Shown here: piece by piece, positions 43,746-55,484 of the stretch
Layout: each line of letters begins with the position of its first letter
Position numbering within the stretch: the first letter of the stretch is position 1
Source of the DNA: Ambrosia x helenae
Taxonomy: Eukaryota; Streptophyta; Magnoliopsida; Asterales; Asteraceae
Length of the DNA stretch: 64,000 bases
Direction of reading: 5' to 3'
NCBI GenBank assembly: GCA_030844895.1
Contig: CM061226.1
Coordinates: 50,094,898 to 50,158,897, forward strand
Made by a program: the position numbers and the translations under genes
Notes under the pieces: generated by a model
The model's database searches: none
Seen by the model: only the letters and a program-made list of their open reading frames with translations
Told to the model about the DNA's origin: nothing

Positions 43746-45182
43746 TAAGTTTAAAATTAAGTTTGTTACAATATTTGACAAATGATTAATAAGTTTTTTT
43801 TTTTTTATTTTGGTCATTATTTTAGATGTTACACTATTCTCAACAAATACATATTAATTTTAATACTTAAAATTCAAAAGTCAAATAAACAAATTAAGAA
43901 TAACACAATGCAATTAGTCAAGCTTTTTTGTGAGTCTTTTATTGTAACAAATAAAAAAAATAAATAAATCAACATTAATCGATTTCTATCTATAGTAATA
44001 AAAAACAACACATGGAGTTCATAGAACTCCATCACAAAGCCTCCTATTTTATTATTTTAAACAATACATTTTTTTTAATTTTTTTTCTTTATTTAATAAT
44101 TATTACTTATTCTGTTTTTATTTGTTACAACTATAATTATTAGTATAATTACTGGAATTCAGTTTAAAATATATATTCTATGTTTTCTGTAAATCAATTA
44201 ATATAATTATAAAAATTAGAAATAAATTATTAGACATAATTTGAAAATTTTTATGAACTAACAAAAGTAATCATTATTAAAAATTATTTAATTTTTTAAG
44301 ATAGCGTATTTATGTGTTATTAAATTTAAATCGTGTACCTTAAAAACGTGTTTTTAATATGTGGTCTTTCACTCTAAGTTTAATCTTATATTTCTTACAA
44401 TATTTTGAACAAACAAAATAAAACAAATCAATTCACATTAATTAAATATTTGATTTAATACAAAACTAAATATGTTGGCTATTTTCGTATTTTAATACCT
44501 TTATATATAAAATACATTTTATATATGAAAAAATCATTATTTGAAATCTTTATTGACTTTGTTTTTTTAAGTTACTTCAATAGAGAAATGCAATATCTAA
44601 ACAGTCTTTTCATTACGAATTCGTTTCAATCTTTATTTCCATGCTATTAATTCACACATTTTTTTTATAATGCAGTAAAACTGAACCAATAAATGTCATT
44701 ATGTTTAAGGACTCGATGTTAGAAAAAAAATGATTATACACTCAAGGTTAGAAATACTTTGGCTTTGGAATAAACTTGATGTCAAATTCCAAAATGAACA
44801 ATACTCGATTGGGATGGTTTAACGGATGAGAATATACTTTTAAATTAATTTCATTTTTTTATATTCTAGCCTAAACAGATTTACCTTTATTACTTTTTGA
44901 TTTTTTTGTTTTGTTGTACCTGGAGTCTTATAAGGTAAAAGCCACGGTATGGAAGATATATTTTGGAATGTTTGAAAAAAGTTTTATGTGAATAAAAATG
45001 TTTTTTACAATAAATCATTTAGGGTCTGATGAATATTTATTATTTTTTCTGTTGTAAAGGCAACTTTTTTTTATTTTAAATAAAATATGTAATCTAATTT
45101 TTCTTAATTATATTTTAAATTTATATATAATATATATAATTTAAATTGTTCAACCCGTGTATCACACGGGTATATAACCTAG
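43266..45182 (+). mobile_element. non-autonomous Helitron with stacked 5' ends
   Basis: The 3' end is textbook: a 7-bp hairpin CCCGTGT-ATC-ACACGGG at 45,154-45,170, then TATATAAC and CTAG at 45,179-45,182, followed by T. The 5' end TCTACACTATATAATAAAA after an A occurs at 43,266 and again at 43,507, and a variant TCTATAGTAATAAAAAACA after an A at 43,989. No Rep/helicase gene is present. Helitrons move by rolling-circle replication and insert between A and T. Confidence 0.85.
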
Positions 45183-45279
45183 TGCATATCTAAATGTACA
45201 AATGTTAGAAATTTTAACATTTTAAACTTTATACAAATTCTAATAAATACAAAATTTTTAAATAATAACAATAATACTT

Positions 45280-46612
45280 GAGTTTTTTCCTAAACTAGTG
45301 TAGTTAGAAAACTTATTTACCAAAATGGGTAGTTTTAAAAATATTTACTAAAATGGGTAGTTTAGTTGTTAAATTCAAAGAAAGTCTAACTTTTTACATT
45401 ATCACTCCTAATCTTATTGGTTAGTTTCTATTCATCAACTAAACATTCATTTAATATTTTTTGCATAAATATTATAAGATATATTGTTAATTTTAGTTGG
45501 GAAATAAACATTATAATACATAAATATTTTTTTTTGTAGTTTCAAATAACAATTCTATATCTACGTCTTGTTTTTTTTTTTTTCCAACCTTTTTAGTATT
45601 ATTAATTTTCTAGGTTATATTTAATATTTTTGTTTAGGTTTTATTTTAGAAAAAAAGGGTTTATAAGAAAAAGGTGTAATAGAAAATTAGTTATTTTTAT
45701 CCTACATTTTGAATGTAATACCAAAAATACAAAAACAAAAATAGAATAACATAGCAAAAATGTAGGGAACAAACAAACCGAGCTACTCTCGAGCTACTTC
45801 AGCTACGCTTGAAATGACCCATACTTTAGCGAACTCGAACTTTAAGGAACACAAGCCTGAGCTCAGCCATAAAAACAAGCTCGTTTAGAAAACGAGCCCC
45901 AGCATCGCTTATCGAGCTCGAGCCGGCTCGCTAGCATAAACGAACCCACTATTCATATAATTTTTATTTAATATATTATATACATATTTTAATAATAATG
46001 AATATTATTTATAAAATAAACGAGCTCGAGCTTTCATAAAATAAACAAACTCTAGCCTAGTCAAACTCGGTTTTGGTTCGGCTCGTTTGCACATATATTT
46101 AAAAGTAAACATATATAAAAGTGTCATGATTTAACAGTTGTTAAATAAGATTTTTTTTAAGAATTAACTGTTACCTTTTATATTTTTTAGTTTTAAGCTT
46201 TTTTTAGTCTGTTTTATATTTTGTATTTTGGTATTAAGTTAGACATTTAGTAAATAAAAGTTAGAGCGGTCGTTTGAAAAAAAAAAAAAAAAAAAAGATA
46301 AAGAACAGAAATGAAAACGTGACTAAATGAAAATAGGAAAAAAAAGAAATTTAATTATGCAATATAATTATAATTTGTTTTTTCTAAATTAAAAGTAAGA
46401 ATACATAACAAACTTATATTATTTATTCTAAACATGATTAAATGAATGATTAATTGATGAATATAAATTAACCAATAAGTTTAGGAGTGATAATGTAAAA
46501 AGTTAAGACTTTTTTTAAATTTAACAACCAACTACCCATATTAGTAAATATTTTTAAAACTACCCATTTTAGTAAATAAGTTTTCTAACTACACTAGTTT
46601 GGGAAAAAACTC
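45280..46612. mobile_element. DNA element with 143-bp terminal inverted repeats
   Basis: The left repeat 45,280-45,422 begins GAGTTTTTTCC and contains AAACTAGTGTAGTTAGAAAA and AAAATGGGTAGTTT twice. It returns inverted at 46,470-46,612. The middle has GAGCTCGAGC-rich stretches (45,780-46,090), an A18 run at 46,279 and no transposase. Flanks (TAATACTT / ATAGTAAT) do not give a clean duplication. Confidence 0.8.
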
Positions 46613-47339
46613 ATAGTAATAACTAATTGTCATTTATTAATTAAACTTGAAAAAGAGAGCATTCAATGCATACATAGAAAACTTCCGTTGACAAATTTTA
46701 TTTCAAAAAAAAAATAAATTAAAATTTATAATTGTAATAAGGCAAGAAAATTAATGTTTTATCCTTCTCCAAATTTGCAACCTGCGTTTTTTTACCATCT
46801 CCGTAATTGGCGAGTCCAATTCAAGCTTGATGAAATTATTGCTTATTATTTGGTCCTAAATTAAATTGAATGTAACAAAATCAATCAGGACGTTTGTATT
46901 TAAATCCCCAAACATCTTTCTCTTGGCTCGCTCAAAAACTTCTAGCCTCTGTCGACGAACCGAATCACCAAACTCCATTGTTATTTGACTCCGTCGCAGT
47001 TCACCGCCACCAATGTACCACCAGTTGCACTCGACCACCACGTTACCTTCGTTCCGTATGAACCTCACAGTCTCAATACTATCCTTTTTGACATAGGGTC
47101 ACCGTAATGCACCTTGTAACACCATAGTTGTTTCACTCTCCGCTTCATTTAAGTTCGAATGCTAAGGTAATAGTTCGATCATTTGGTTTTAGTTGTTTAT
47201 GATTAGGGTCGAATGTGGGTGGTGATCTCGATTTGTTCCGGCAACACTTTTTACTATTTTTTTTTAACATACCTTTGTAAAAATATGTACAAAGGCCACT
47301 GGTACTTTTTATTAAGTGGTTCAATATATACACACAGGC
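46613..47339. other. solo LTR interior, nothing identified
   Basis: AT-rich with one richer patch (46,890-47,060, CGACGAACCG, CACCGCCACC). No supported gene. Confidence 0.4.
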
Positions 47340-47672
47340 TAAGTATCCATAGTACACCCTAAAAATTTGAGAAAACTCTAGTAAACCCTTAAAAAAACCT
47401 TCTTCCCGAGCTTTTTTTGTTTTTTTTGAAAAAATTAGGGCATGTAATATACATGTTTTTAAGTGTTTTAAGACAAAAAAAATCAAAAAAGCGCCGAGCG
47501 GTTTTTTTTTTTTAAAAAAAATAAAATAAGTTATGCACCATAACATATGTTAGCTTATTTTTGCACTAGTAACATATGTTATGATGCAAAACTTATTTTT
47601 TAAAAAAAAAAAAAAAACCATTCGGCGCTTTTTTGATTTTTTTGGCTCAAAACACTTAGAAACATGTATATA
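47340..47672. mobile_element. foldback MITE, truncated copy
   Basis: It shows the same two arms as 28,062-28,480 (AGAAAACTCTAG, CCCGAGC, AACATATGTTA, loop TAGCTTATTTTTGCACTAG), but the right arm breaks off at AAACATGTATAT and passes into (AT)n. The left arm has more changes than the copy at 28,062. Confidence 0.8.
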
Positions 47673-50051
47673 TATATATATATATAGGTTTTAGATTTAT
47701 TTAATAACTATCGTAGAATTATTCCAAGTTTATGATCACACTCAAGGTGAGTTTACATAGCCTCATTTAAGCAACTTTTTATGCTTGAAACTTGATACTT
47801 TATACTTATGCAATTCACCATACATGTCTTGTTGTAAATCTTTGATGCCACATGTCATAGACAAAAACTTGTTAGACTTAAACATGCATAATCATTAGCT
47901 TTGGCCAAGCCGGCGATATACAATGATAGATCTATTTGATTGACAACCCCACCTAGATTCGTTGACCATTTCTATGGGGAGCGCAGGTGATTGTTATCGT
48001 TTCAAACTTTATATTAAGGAGAACCGTGGATGCAGGATGGACCTAAACTTTGTCGGATGATTAATTATGTGCATACTATCATTTGTGTTTTTGTTTCCAC
48101 ATGTGGACTTTGATATACACTAGACATATGAATCGGAAAAAAAAAACTTTGAAACTTACATTTATAAACTTATTGCTAGACTAGGTTTATGTATTCTCAT
48201 CAACTTTTAGTTGACCCCCCTCTTTTCCAAACTCAACAATTTCAGCGAACAATGATGCTTAAAGTCTATTGCTATCTCAAGAGAAGATTATTTGAAGTTT
48301 TTAATTCATGTCTTAATGTTGCATGTAATAATTTCATTTCATGACATTTGGATGCATTTAGTTTGGAATTTTATTTCATGGATTAAATGATTATTCAAAC
48401 TTATTATTTTCCATGAGCTACTGAAGAATCGTCAATACGTGACACCTCAGTGTTTCCGCCATCGGTTGGGGTGTTACACCTCGTCTGAAGACTCAGTCTG
48501 GACCGTCTCGGTGCTCGGTGGTGAGCCCGATGTGTCAGGTGTAACACCCCAACCGATGGCGGAAACATCGGGGTGCCACGTAATGATGATTGTTCAGTAG
48601 CTCATGGTAGTACATAAGTTTAAATAATCCTTTAATACATTACAATATTGAATTACATTAAAGTCTACATCAAGTAATCAACAAAGCTTCAAATATCTCC
48701 TCATGCTAGCTCTAGACTTCAAGCATCAGTATTTCCTGTTGAGTTTGGAAAAATGGGGGGGGGGGGTCAACTAGAAGTTGGTGAGAATACATAATCCATG
48801 TTAAGCATATAGTTTAAGTATAAAAGTCTAGCAATTCGTATGTCTATCGTAAATTTAAGTCTACATGAATAGTATAATATGTTGACATAATCAAACCTCC
48901 GACTAGTTTAGGTCCATCCCGTCATCTACGGTTCACCTTAGTAATATGTTGAACGATAACAATCACCCACGTTACCTATGTAGGAAGTACACGTATCCGG
49001 GTGGGGTTGTCAATCCAATAGATCTATTATTGAGTATCGCCGGCTTGGCCATAGCTAATGATTATGTAAATGTTGAAACTCGTTGAAACTCGTTGAAACT
49101 GTTGACTAATTCATGAGGCAATAAAGTTTACTACTAGACATGCATGTTGAATTGCTTAAAATTGTTGCAGGTATAAAGAATCGCATAAACAGGATTATGT
49201 AAACTCACCTTGGTATAGTATTAGGTATTGAGGAATAGTATAAGTGTAGCCCAATAGATTGCCAAGTATTACCCTATGTATAAGGCAACAAATAAGTCTA
49301 AGTCTAACTAGTTTATAAGTATATCCTAGGATTTCGATTTGGGGATATCCAATTGTTGAATTTAAAATAAAATATTAATTAAATAAAGGGAAATTTGATA
49401 ATTAAATAAAAGAATGTCTTTTTATACAATTTGAATTTAGAATGCTCACAATAATGTGTTTGAAGTATAATAATAATTTTTATAAAATTATTTCTTTTAA
49501 AATAGATTTTTAAATCTATTTATTACAAATTGCCAATATTTAACTTTAATATTCAAAAATACTAAAATTAAAGAATTCCTATTTTAAAAATCATATTTCT
49601 GTTCTAAATATTTAAAAATAAATTGTATAAAATTTTGGTGCAAAAATAATGAAAATTGGATTTATTATGATTTAATTATGGTTAAAACTAACAATAATTG
49701 ATTAAAAATATAAAATAAATGATTTTTCAGAATTAAAAATCATTTCAGTAAAGTTTAACTTTATACAAACTCAGGATAATTTTTGTAGAATTTAATAAAA
49801 TTGTTTAGATATTTTAATGGATTTTTATAAATATAATAGTATAAAATTGATTTAATTATTATAAATATTGAATAAATGAATTTCAGAAAAATAAAAATTG
49901 TAATTAAAACTTTTATCTCAGATTTAATAAATATAATTTTTGTAGAATATATAAAATAGTTTTGATATTTAAAAACGAATTTATAAGATTAAAATGTTTA
50001 TTATATATATTATTTAGTTTGTTGTTTTTAAAAAGAAAAAGAAAAGAAAAG

Positions 50052-50128
50052 GTGGCCGCAGCCGGGACTCGAACCCGGGAGCCTTTGGTTATAGACCATA
50101 GTCACAACCACTTGGCCTAGGCCAGTGG
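50052..50128 (-). other. tRNA-like module, sense to the element, 3' LTR
   Basis: On the minus strand TGGCCAAGTGG is a perfect A-box match and GGTTCGAGTCC a perfect B box inside a 5-bp T-arm stem CCGGG/CCCGG. The acceptor stem does not pair fully. The same module lies at 54,570-54,646. Confidence 0.6.
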
Positions 50129-50727
50129 TTGTGATGAACTCCGTTTAAAATTAATTAAATACGTTATGTTAAACAGAGTTTATCCCCAAATCATAGTGCA
50201 CGAACCCTAGCTTCTGCAATAACACGATTCACACATCATTGGCCCAATTGATGTTAGGGCTTTTGATGTGTGAACGCCGGTGATCAAAACCCACATAAAA
50301 CATCATACTTACAGTGTGGATTCGTGTATGATTGCCCGGTCAAAGACAAAAGTCAAACAGCGAACAGAATGATAATTATCAGAGCGATTGGAAGAAAATT
50401 GAGGATTGAGAAGAGAGTATGAGCGAGTTGTAATGATTCGTAGAAGTCCAATTTATAGTGTGGGTCGATGGTTGGGTTAATTGGAAAGTTTGACTAATCA
50501 TAAGGTCCATACGCGTATAAGATCCAAATTGGGCAACGATTGATGGTTAATTGACGTGTATCCGAGTCATACAGGGCCGATAAACAGGCATCGTTGCCAT
50601 ATATGGATCAATCACAAGTTTAATTGTGATTGATCATCCATACGCGTCCACAGTTGACTTTCCATAGTCAACTATGAGGTTTAAAAATCAAGTATAAGAT
50701 TAATTCGCGTCCGGGTTTAATCAAGGA

Positions 50728-50806
50728 TGATGGCTAGTCCAGTTGGTTAAGTGTTGTGTTTAGTTGGGCCGGCTTGGGCGCGGGTTCGATTCCCGGCCCA
50801 AGCAGT
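50728..50806 (+). other. tRNA-like module, antisense to the element, 3' LTR
   Basis: TAGTCCAGTTGGTTAAG (A box) and GGTTCGATTCC (B box) are 38 bp apart and followed by CGGCCCAAGCA. The module lies about 170-245 bp from the LTR start. The same module lies at 55,246-55,322. Confidence 0.6.
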
Positions 50807-50974
50807 TATATTTTTTTGACATTTTTACACACTACCACATATATAATATATATATATATATATATATAGTATTAGGGTTCCAATAACGCGACAAAATAAT
50901 TATTGCGCACAAGAATAACGAAACTTGACGTTTTATTAATAATAGTTGTACAAGTTTAAATGCGTAATGTTACA

Positions 50975-50992
50975 GTCTCCCCTACTTTTAGG
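50975..50992 (-). other. polypurine tract of the gag-only element
   Basis: On the minus strand CCTAAAAGTAGGGGAGAC directly precedes the 3' LTR. It is identical to those of the array. Confidence 0.9.
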
Positions 50993-51456
50993 AACTTCGT
51001 CCCGAAGTTAAGAGAAACACTAGGCCTACAATTGGTCAACTACTGAGAACCTTGATAAAATTTCACACTACCTTAACGTACCTGTAAATTCATGATTACG
51101 TTCCGGACTGTAATTATTAATTTACCTTACATTAGGGTTTTGCGTCCTTTTATGACTTGACCGATTGTTGAGCAGGTCTGATAGTCCCCACCCGTCGTTG
51201 AGCTGGTGGTAGGGCCTCTCCCGACTGTTGGAAAGACATGATGACCTCTACCAATCGTTAAGTAGGTTGTTTGGTAGTCAACTAATTGTTGTACAAGTAA
51301 GCAAGTAGATATAGCAATTAATTCACATTCAAACAAGCATGCACACAGATGTTACTTGAATTTTATTATTTGAATTAAAAGCGGCAATACATGGGATTAA
51401 AGAGAAAGTAGACATTATTCAAATGGTAGGGTTTGCTGTTAAGTAGCTGGAGGGTT
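50993..51456 (-). other. non-coding tail between gag and polypurine tract
   Basis: No pol or other gene. It contains the block CGGAACGTAATCATGAA and the TTGAGCAGGT/ACCAATCGTT repeats shared with the array. Confidence 0.8.
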
Positions 51457-52542
51457 TCAAGCGGGGTTATTTGGAGCATCAGGAACGTTTGTAGCAGGGA
51501 TTCGACAAGCATCTGCAAGATGCCCATACCTTTGACAATTTGTGCACTGTCGGCCGGGTACTTGAGTTGGATGATGATACTGGCAGGTGTCACACTTAGG
51601 TAGGTTCCCATTGTATTGTTTCTTGTTGGGTGGGGCAGTGGTGTCTATTGCAAAATTCCTGACCTTACACTTCCCGTTGGTTGAGGCCTCGGTTTTGATT
51701 TCAACAGCCGGTTGGGGAGTATCCTTTTTCTTTTCCCCTTTATGAGTCAGGGTTCCTGCCTTTACATGGTTATCTGTTAGGGTGGCAGCCAAACGCTTTG
51801 CTTCCTCCAAAGTAGCAGGGTTCCTTCCCCACACCGTGTCTTGAATCTGCATCGGTAAACCACCAATGTACTTTTCGATGGCAATGGGCAAAGGGGTGAC
51901 TTTGTGGGGTAGCAGTAAGCTAAGTTCGTGAAAACGAGTGTTGTAAGCAAGGTTTTCCCCACTGTCTTGAGCAAGATCATGAAATTCATCTTCCAGCTTC
52001 TTAATTTCATTACGAGGACAGAATTCTGCCTTCATAATGTCTTTAGCTTGATCCCAAGTTAAGGTTAGTGCAGCTTCAGCTCCGCGAGTGCGTTTTTCTT
52101 CATTCCACCAAGTGAGTTCTCGTTTATGAAGAACACTCATGGCATAACGGACTTTAAAGTTGTCGGGGCATTCACTGTTAATGAAGGTATTTTCAATACC
52201 CTCAAACCATTGTAGGAGTCCTGTAGCTCCTTCTTCTCCACTGAATTTTGGGGGATTGCAAGAATTAAAGTGCTTAAGGGTACAGGCTGGAAGTCCATTC
52301 CCGTTGTGGTGTCCATTTCCATTCCCGTTGCCGTTCCCGTTGCCGTTCAACTGGATGACTTGAGCTAGTAAGTTGGGAACCAGAGTTGCGATTTGCTGCG
52401 CCATTTGTTGAGAAATGATTGCAGCCAGTTGAGCATCGACACCATTGTTGTTGTGGCTAGGACCTTGGTCAGGGTTATGGTTGTCACCACCTTCTTCGTG
52501 GTTCTCACCATTGCTGTTACGAGTGCTGCGACGTGGAGGCAT
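51457..52542 (-). CDS. gag: gag protein of the non-autonomous element, 361 aa, intact
   Basis: The protein forms the particle and packages RNA in related elements. Start MPPRRSTRNSNGE is followed by a Q-rich segment (residues about 38-66), a (GN) repeat (about 68-84) and the retrotransposon gag domain from about 90 to 250 (CNPPKFSGEEGATGLLQWFE, TWWNEEKRT, EFCPRNEIKKLEDEFHDL, YIGGLPMQIQDTV). A C-terminal cysteine cluster (CDTCQYHHP) and zinc knuckle CTNCQRYGHLADAC end near residue 348. The type resembles chromovirus gag. The frame is fully open, unlike every other gag in the window. The start agrees with that of the array copies. No protease follows. Confidence 0.92.
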   Translation of the reverse strand: MPPRRSTRNSNGENHEEGGDNHNPDQGPSHNNNGVDAQLAAIISQQMAQQIATLVPNLLAQVIQLNGNGNGNGNGNGHHNGNGLPACTLKHFNSCNPPKFSGEEGATGLLQWFEGIENTFINSECPDNFKVRYAMSVLHKRELTWWNEEKRTRGAEAALTLTWDQAKDIMKAEFCPRNEIKKLEDEFHDLAQDSGENLAYNTRFHELSLLLPHKVTPLPIAIEKYIGGLPMQIQDTVWGRNPATLEEAKRLAATLTDNHVKAGTLTHKGEKKKDTPQPAVEIKTEASTNGKCKVRNFAIDTTAPPNKKQYNGNLPKCDTCQYHHPTQVPGRQCTNCQRYGHLADACRIPATNVPDAPNNPA

Positions 52543-53040
52543 GATCTGTAAGAGACACAGTGAAATGAATTATATAAGGAGTGTAATCATTTATTCATTA
52601 AAACGAATAAACGAAAACGTTGACTTATCAAAGATTCTAAATTCTAATAACATATGAAGACATGCTTTAGCCTATAAGTGAACACTCATCCCGAGAATTC
52701 CCAGGTAGGCATCCGGGTCCCTCGTCTGATTGGGATATATGCGCAATGCCAGCCTAGACAGAAGACTCAGAATACAGGCGTTCACCCTTCCAGATTGCAC
52801 GTGTTCGTTATTAAAATCTAGAACTTCGACGAGATCTCAAGGTGGTTCAGGTTAAACCTGAGGATTTGCCTTATTAGTCTAAGAGTGAATCTAGTGATGG
52901 AGAGCAACCTTCTTGTAAGGATGAAAGTAGGGATAAGAAGTAGGAGGGAGATAGAGAATAGCAAGTAAAAGAAGCAAGTACTGGTTAAATCCTATGGTTA
53001 TAGACTAGATTATTTTTCTAATAACCTAATTCCCTATAAC
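52543..53040 (-). other. leader between primer site and gag
   Basis: It is nearly identical to 33,916-34,441 and 36,909-37,434 of the array although the LTRs differ strongly in length and middle sequence. It contains a short inverted repeat CAGGTTTAACCTG. Confidence 0.8.
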
Positions 53041-53059
53041 CATGGCTCTGATACCAATC
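53041..53059 (-). other. primer-binding site of the gag-only element
   Basis: On the minus strand TTGGTATCAGAGCCATG follows the 5' LTR directly (tRNA-Met type). Confidence 0.92.
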
Positions 53060-55484
53060 TGTAACACCCCAACCGATGGCGGAAACATCGGGGTGCCACG
53101 TAATGATGATTGTTCAGTAGCTCATGGTAGTACATAAGTTTAAATAATCCTTTAATACATTACAATATTGAATTACATTAAAGTCTACATCAAGTAATCA
53201 ACAAAGCTTCAAATATCTCCTCATGCTAGCTCTAGACTTCAAGCATCAGTATTTCCTGTTGAGTTTGGAAAAATGGGGGGGGGGGTCAACTAGAAGTTGG
53301 TGAGAATACATAATCCATGTTAAGCATATAGTTTAAGTATAAAAGTCTAGCAATTCGTATGTCTATCGTAAATTTAAGTCTACATGAATAGTATAATATG
53401 TTGACATAATCAAACCTCCGACTAGTTTAGGTCCATCCCGTCATCTACGGTTCACCTTAGTAATATGTTGAACGATAACAATCACCCACGTTACCTATGT
53501 AGGAGGTACACGTATCCGGGTGGGGTTGTCAATCCATAGATCTATTATTGAGTATCGCCGGCTTGGCCATAGCTAATGATTATGTAAATGTTGAAACTCG
53601 TTGAAACTCGTTGAAACTGTTGACTAATTCATGAGGCAATAAAGTTTACTACTAGACATGCATGTTGAATTGCTTAAAATTGTTGCAGGTATAAAGAATC
53701 GCATAAACAGGATTACGTAAACTCACCTTGGTATAGTATTAGGTATTGAGGAATAGTATAAGTGTAGCCCAATAGATTGCCAAGTATTACCCTATGTATA
53801 AGGCAACAAATAAGTCTAAGTCTAACTAGTTTATAAGTATATCCTAGGGTTTCGATTTGGGGATATCCAATTGTTGAATTTAAAATAAAATATTAATTAA
53901 ATAAAGGGAAATTTGATAATTAAATAAAAGAATGTCTTTTTATACAATTTGAATTTAGAATGCTCACAATAATGTGTTTGAAGTATAATAATAATTTTTA
54001 TAAAATTATTTCTTTTAAAATAGATTTTTAAATCTATTTATTACAAATTGCCAATATTTAACTTTAATATTCAAAAATACTAAAATTAAAGAATTCCTAT
54101 TTTAAAAATCATATTTCTGTTCTAAATATTTAAAAATAAATTGTATAAAATTTTGGTGCAAAAATAATGAAAATTGGATTTATTATGATTTAATTATGGT
54201 TTAAAACTAACAAGAATTGATTAAAAATATAAAATAAATGATTTTTCAGAATTAAAAATCATTTCAGTAAAGTTTAACTTTATACAAACTCAGGATAATT
54301 TTTGTAGAATTTAATAAAATTGTTTAGATATTTAATGGATTTTTATAAATATAATAGTATAAAATTGATTTAATTATTATAAATATTGAATAAATGAATT
54401 TCAGAAAAATAAAAGTTGTAATTAAAACTTTTATCTCAGATTTAATAAATATAATTTTTGTAGAATATATAAAATAGTTTTGATATTTAAAAACGAATTT
54501 ATAAGATTAAAATGTTTATTATATATATTATTTAGTTTGTTGTTTTTAAAAAGAAAAAGAAAAGAAAAGGTGGCCGCAGCCGGGACTCGAACCCGGGAGC
54601 CTTTGGTTATAGACCATAGTCACAACCACTTGGCCTAGGCCAGTGGTTGTGATGAACTCCGTTTAAAATTAATTAAATACGTTATGTTAAACAGAGTTTA
54701 TCCCAAATCATAGTGCACGAACCCTAGCTTCTGCAATAACACGATTCACACATCATTGGCCCAATTGATGTTAGGGCTTTTGATGTGTGAACGCCGGTGA
54801 TCAAAACCCACATAAAACATCATACTTACAGTGTGGATTCGTGTATGATTGCCCGGTCAAAGACAAAAGTCAAACAGCGAACAGAATGATAATTATCAGA
54901 GCGATTGGAAGAAAATTGAGGATTGAGAAGAGAGTATGAGCGAGTTGTAATGATTCGTAGAAGTCCAATTTATAGTGTGGGTCGATGGTTGGGTTAATTG
55001 GAAAGTTTGACTAATCATAAGGTCCATACGCGTATAAGATCCAAATTGGGCAACGATTGATGGTTAATTGACGTGTATCCGAGTTATACAGGGCCGATAA
55101 ACAGGCATCGTTGCCATATATGGATCAATCACAAGTTTAATTGTGATTGATCATCCATACGCGTCCACAGTTGACTTTCCATAGTCAACTGTGAGGTTTA
55201 AAAATCAAGTATAAGATTAATTCGCGTCCGGGTTTAATCAAGGATGATGGCTAGTCCAGTTGGTTAAGTGTTGTGTTTAGTTGGGCCGGCTTGGGCGCGG
55301 GTTCGATTCCCGGCCCAAGCAGTTTATTTTTTTTGACATTTTTACACACTACCACATATATAATATATATATATATAGTATTAGGGTTCCAATAACGCGA
55401 CAAAAATAATTATTGCGCACAAGAATAACGAAACTTGACGTTTTATTAATAATAGTCGTACAAGTTTAAATGTGTAATGTTACA
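53060..55484 (-). repeat. 5' LTR of the gag-only element, 2,425 bp
   Basis: Near-identical to 48,540-50,974 with a few base changes and 1-2-bp indels, and a shorter (AT)n near 55,360. tRNA-like modules lie at 54,570-54,646 (minus) and 55,246-55,322 (plus). Confidence 0.95.

Larger units (their letters stand above)
42949..48478 (+). mobile_element. solo LTR swollen by nested insertions, 5,530 bp
   Basis: It begins TGTAATCTCATGTAGTTTTC and ends CCATCGGTTGGGGTGTTACA. The target duplication CCTCG lies at 42,944-42,948 and 48,479-48,483. A Helitron, a long-TIR element and a foldback MITE fragment make up much of its length. The last 800 bp resemble the ends of the other large LTRs (GTGAGTTTACATAGCC, GACAACCCCACC, TTTTAGTTGACCC blocks). 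Confidence 0.88.
48540..50974 (-). repeat. 3' LTR of the gag-only element, 2,435 bp
   Basis: On the minus strand it runs from TGTAACATTACGC at 50,974 to GGTTGGGGTGTTACA at 48,540. It holds a G-rich homopolymer (48,756-48,766) and two tRNA-like modules. Confidence 0.95.
48540..55484 (-). mobile_element. complete gag-only LTR retrotransposon, 6,945 bp
   Basis: On the minus strand: 5' LTR 53,060-55,484, primer site, leader, intact gag, short tail, polypurine tract, 3' LTR 48,540-50,974. The target duplication TCAGG lies at 48,535-48,539 and 55,485-55,489. The two LTRs differ only at scattered bases, so insertion is recent. No pol domain is present in the 2.1-kb interior, so enzymes must come from another element. 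It inserted at the gag end of the Athila element. Confidence 0.95.

Noticed and set aside
50052..50806. Functional tRNA genes
   Set aside because: A and B boxes are good but acceptor stems do not pair and the modules are repeated inside LTRs, so I call them tRNA-like only.
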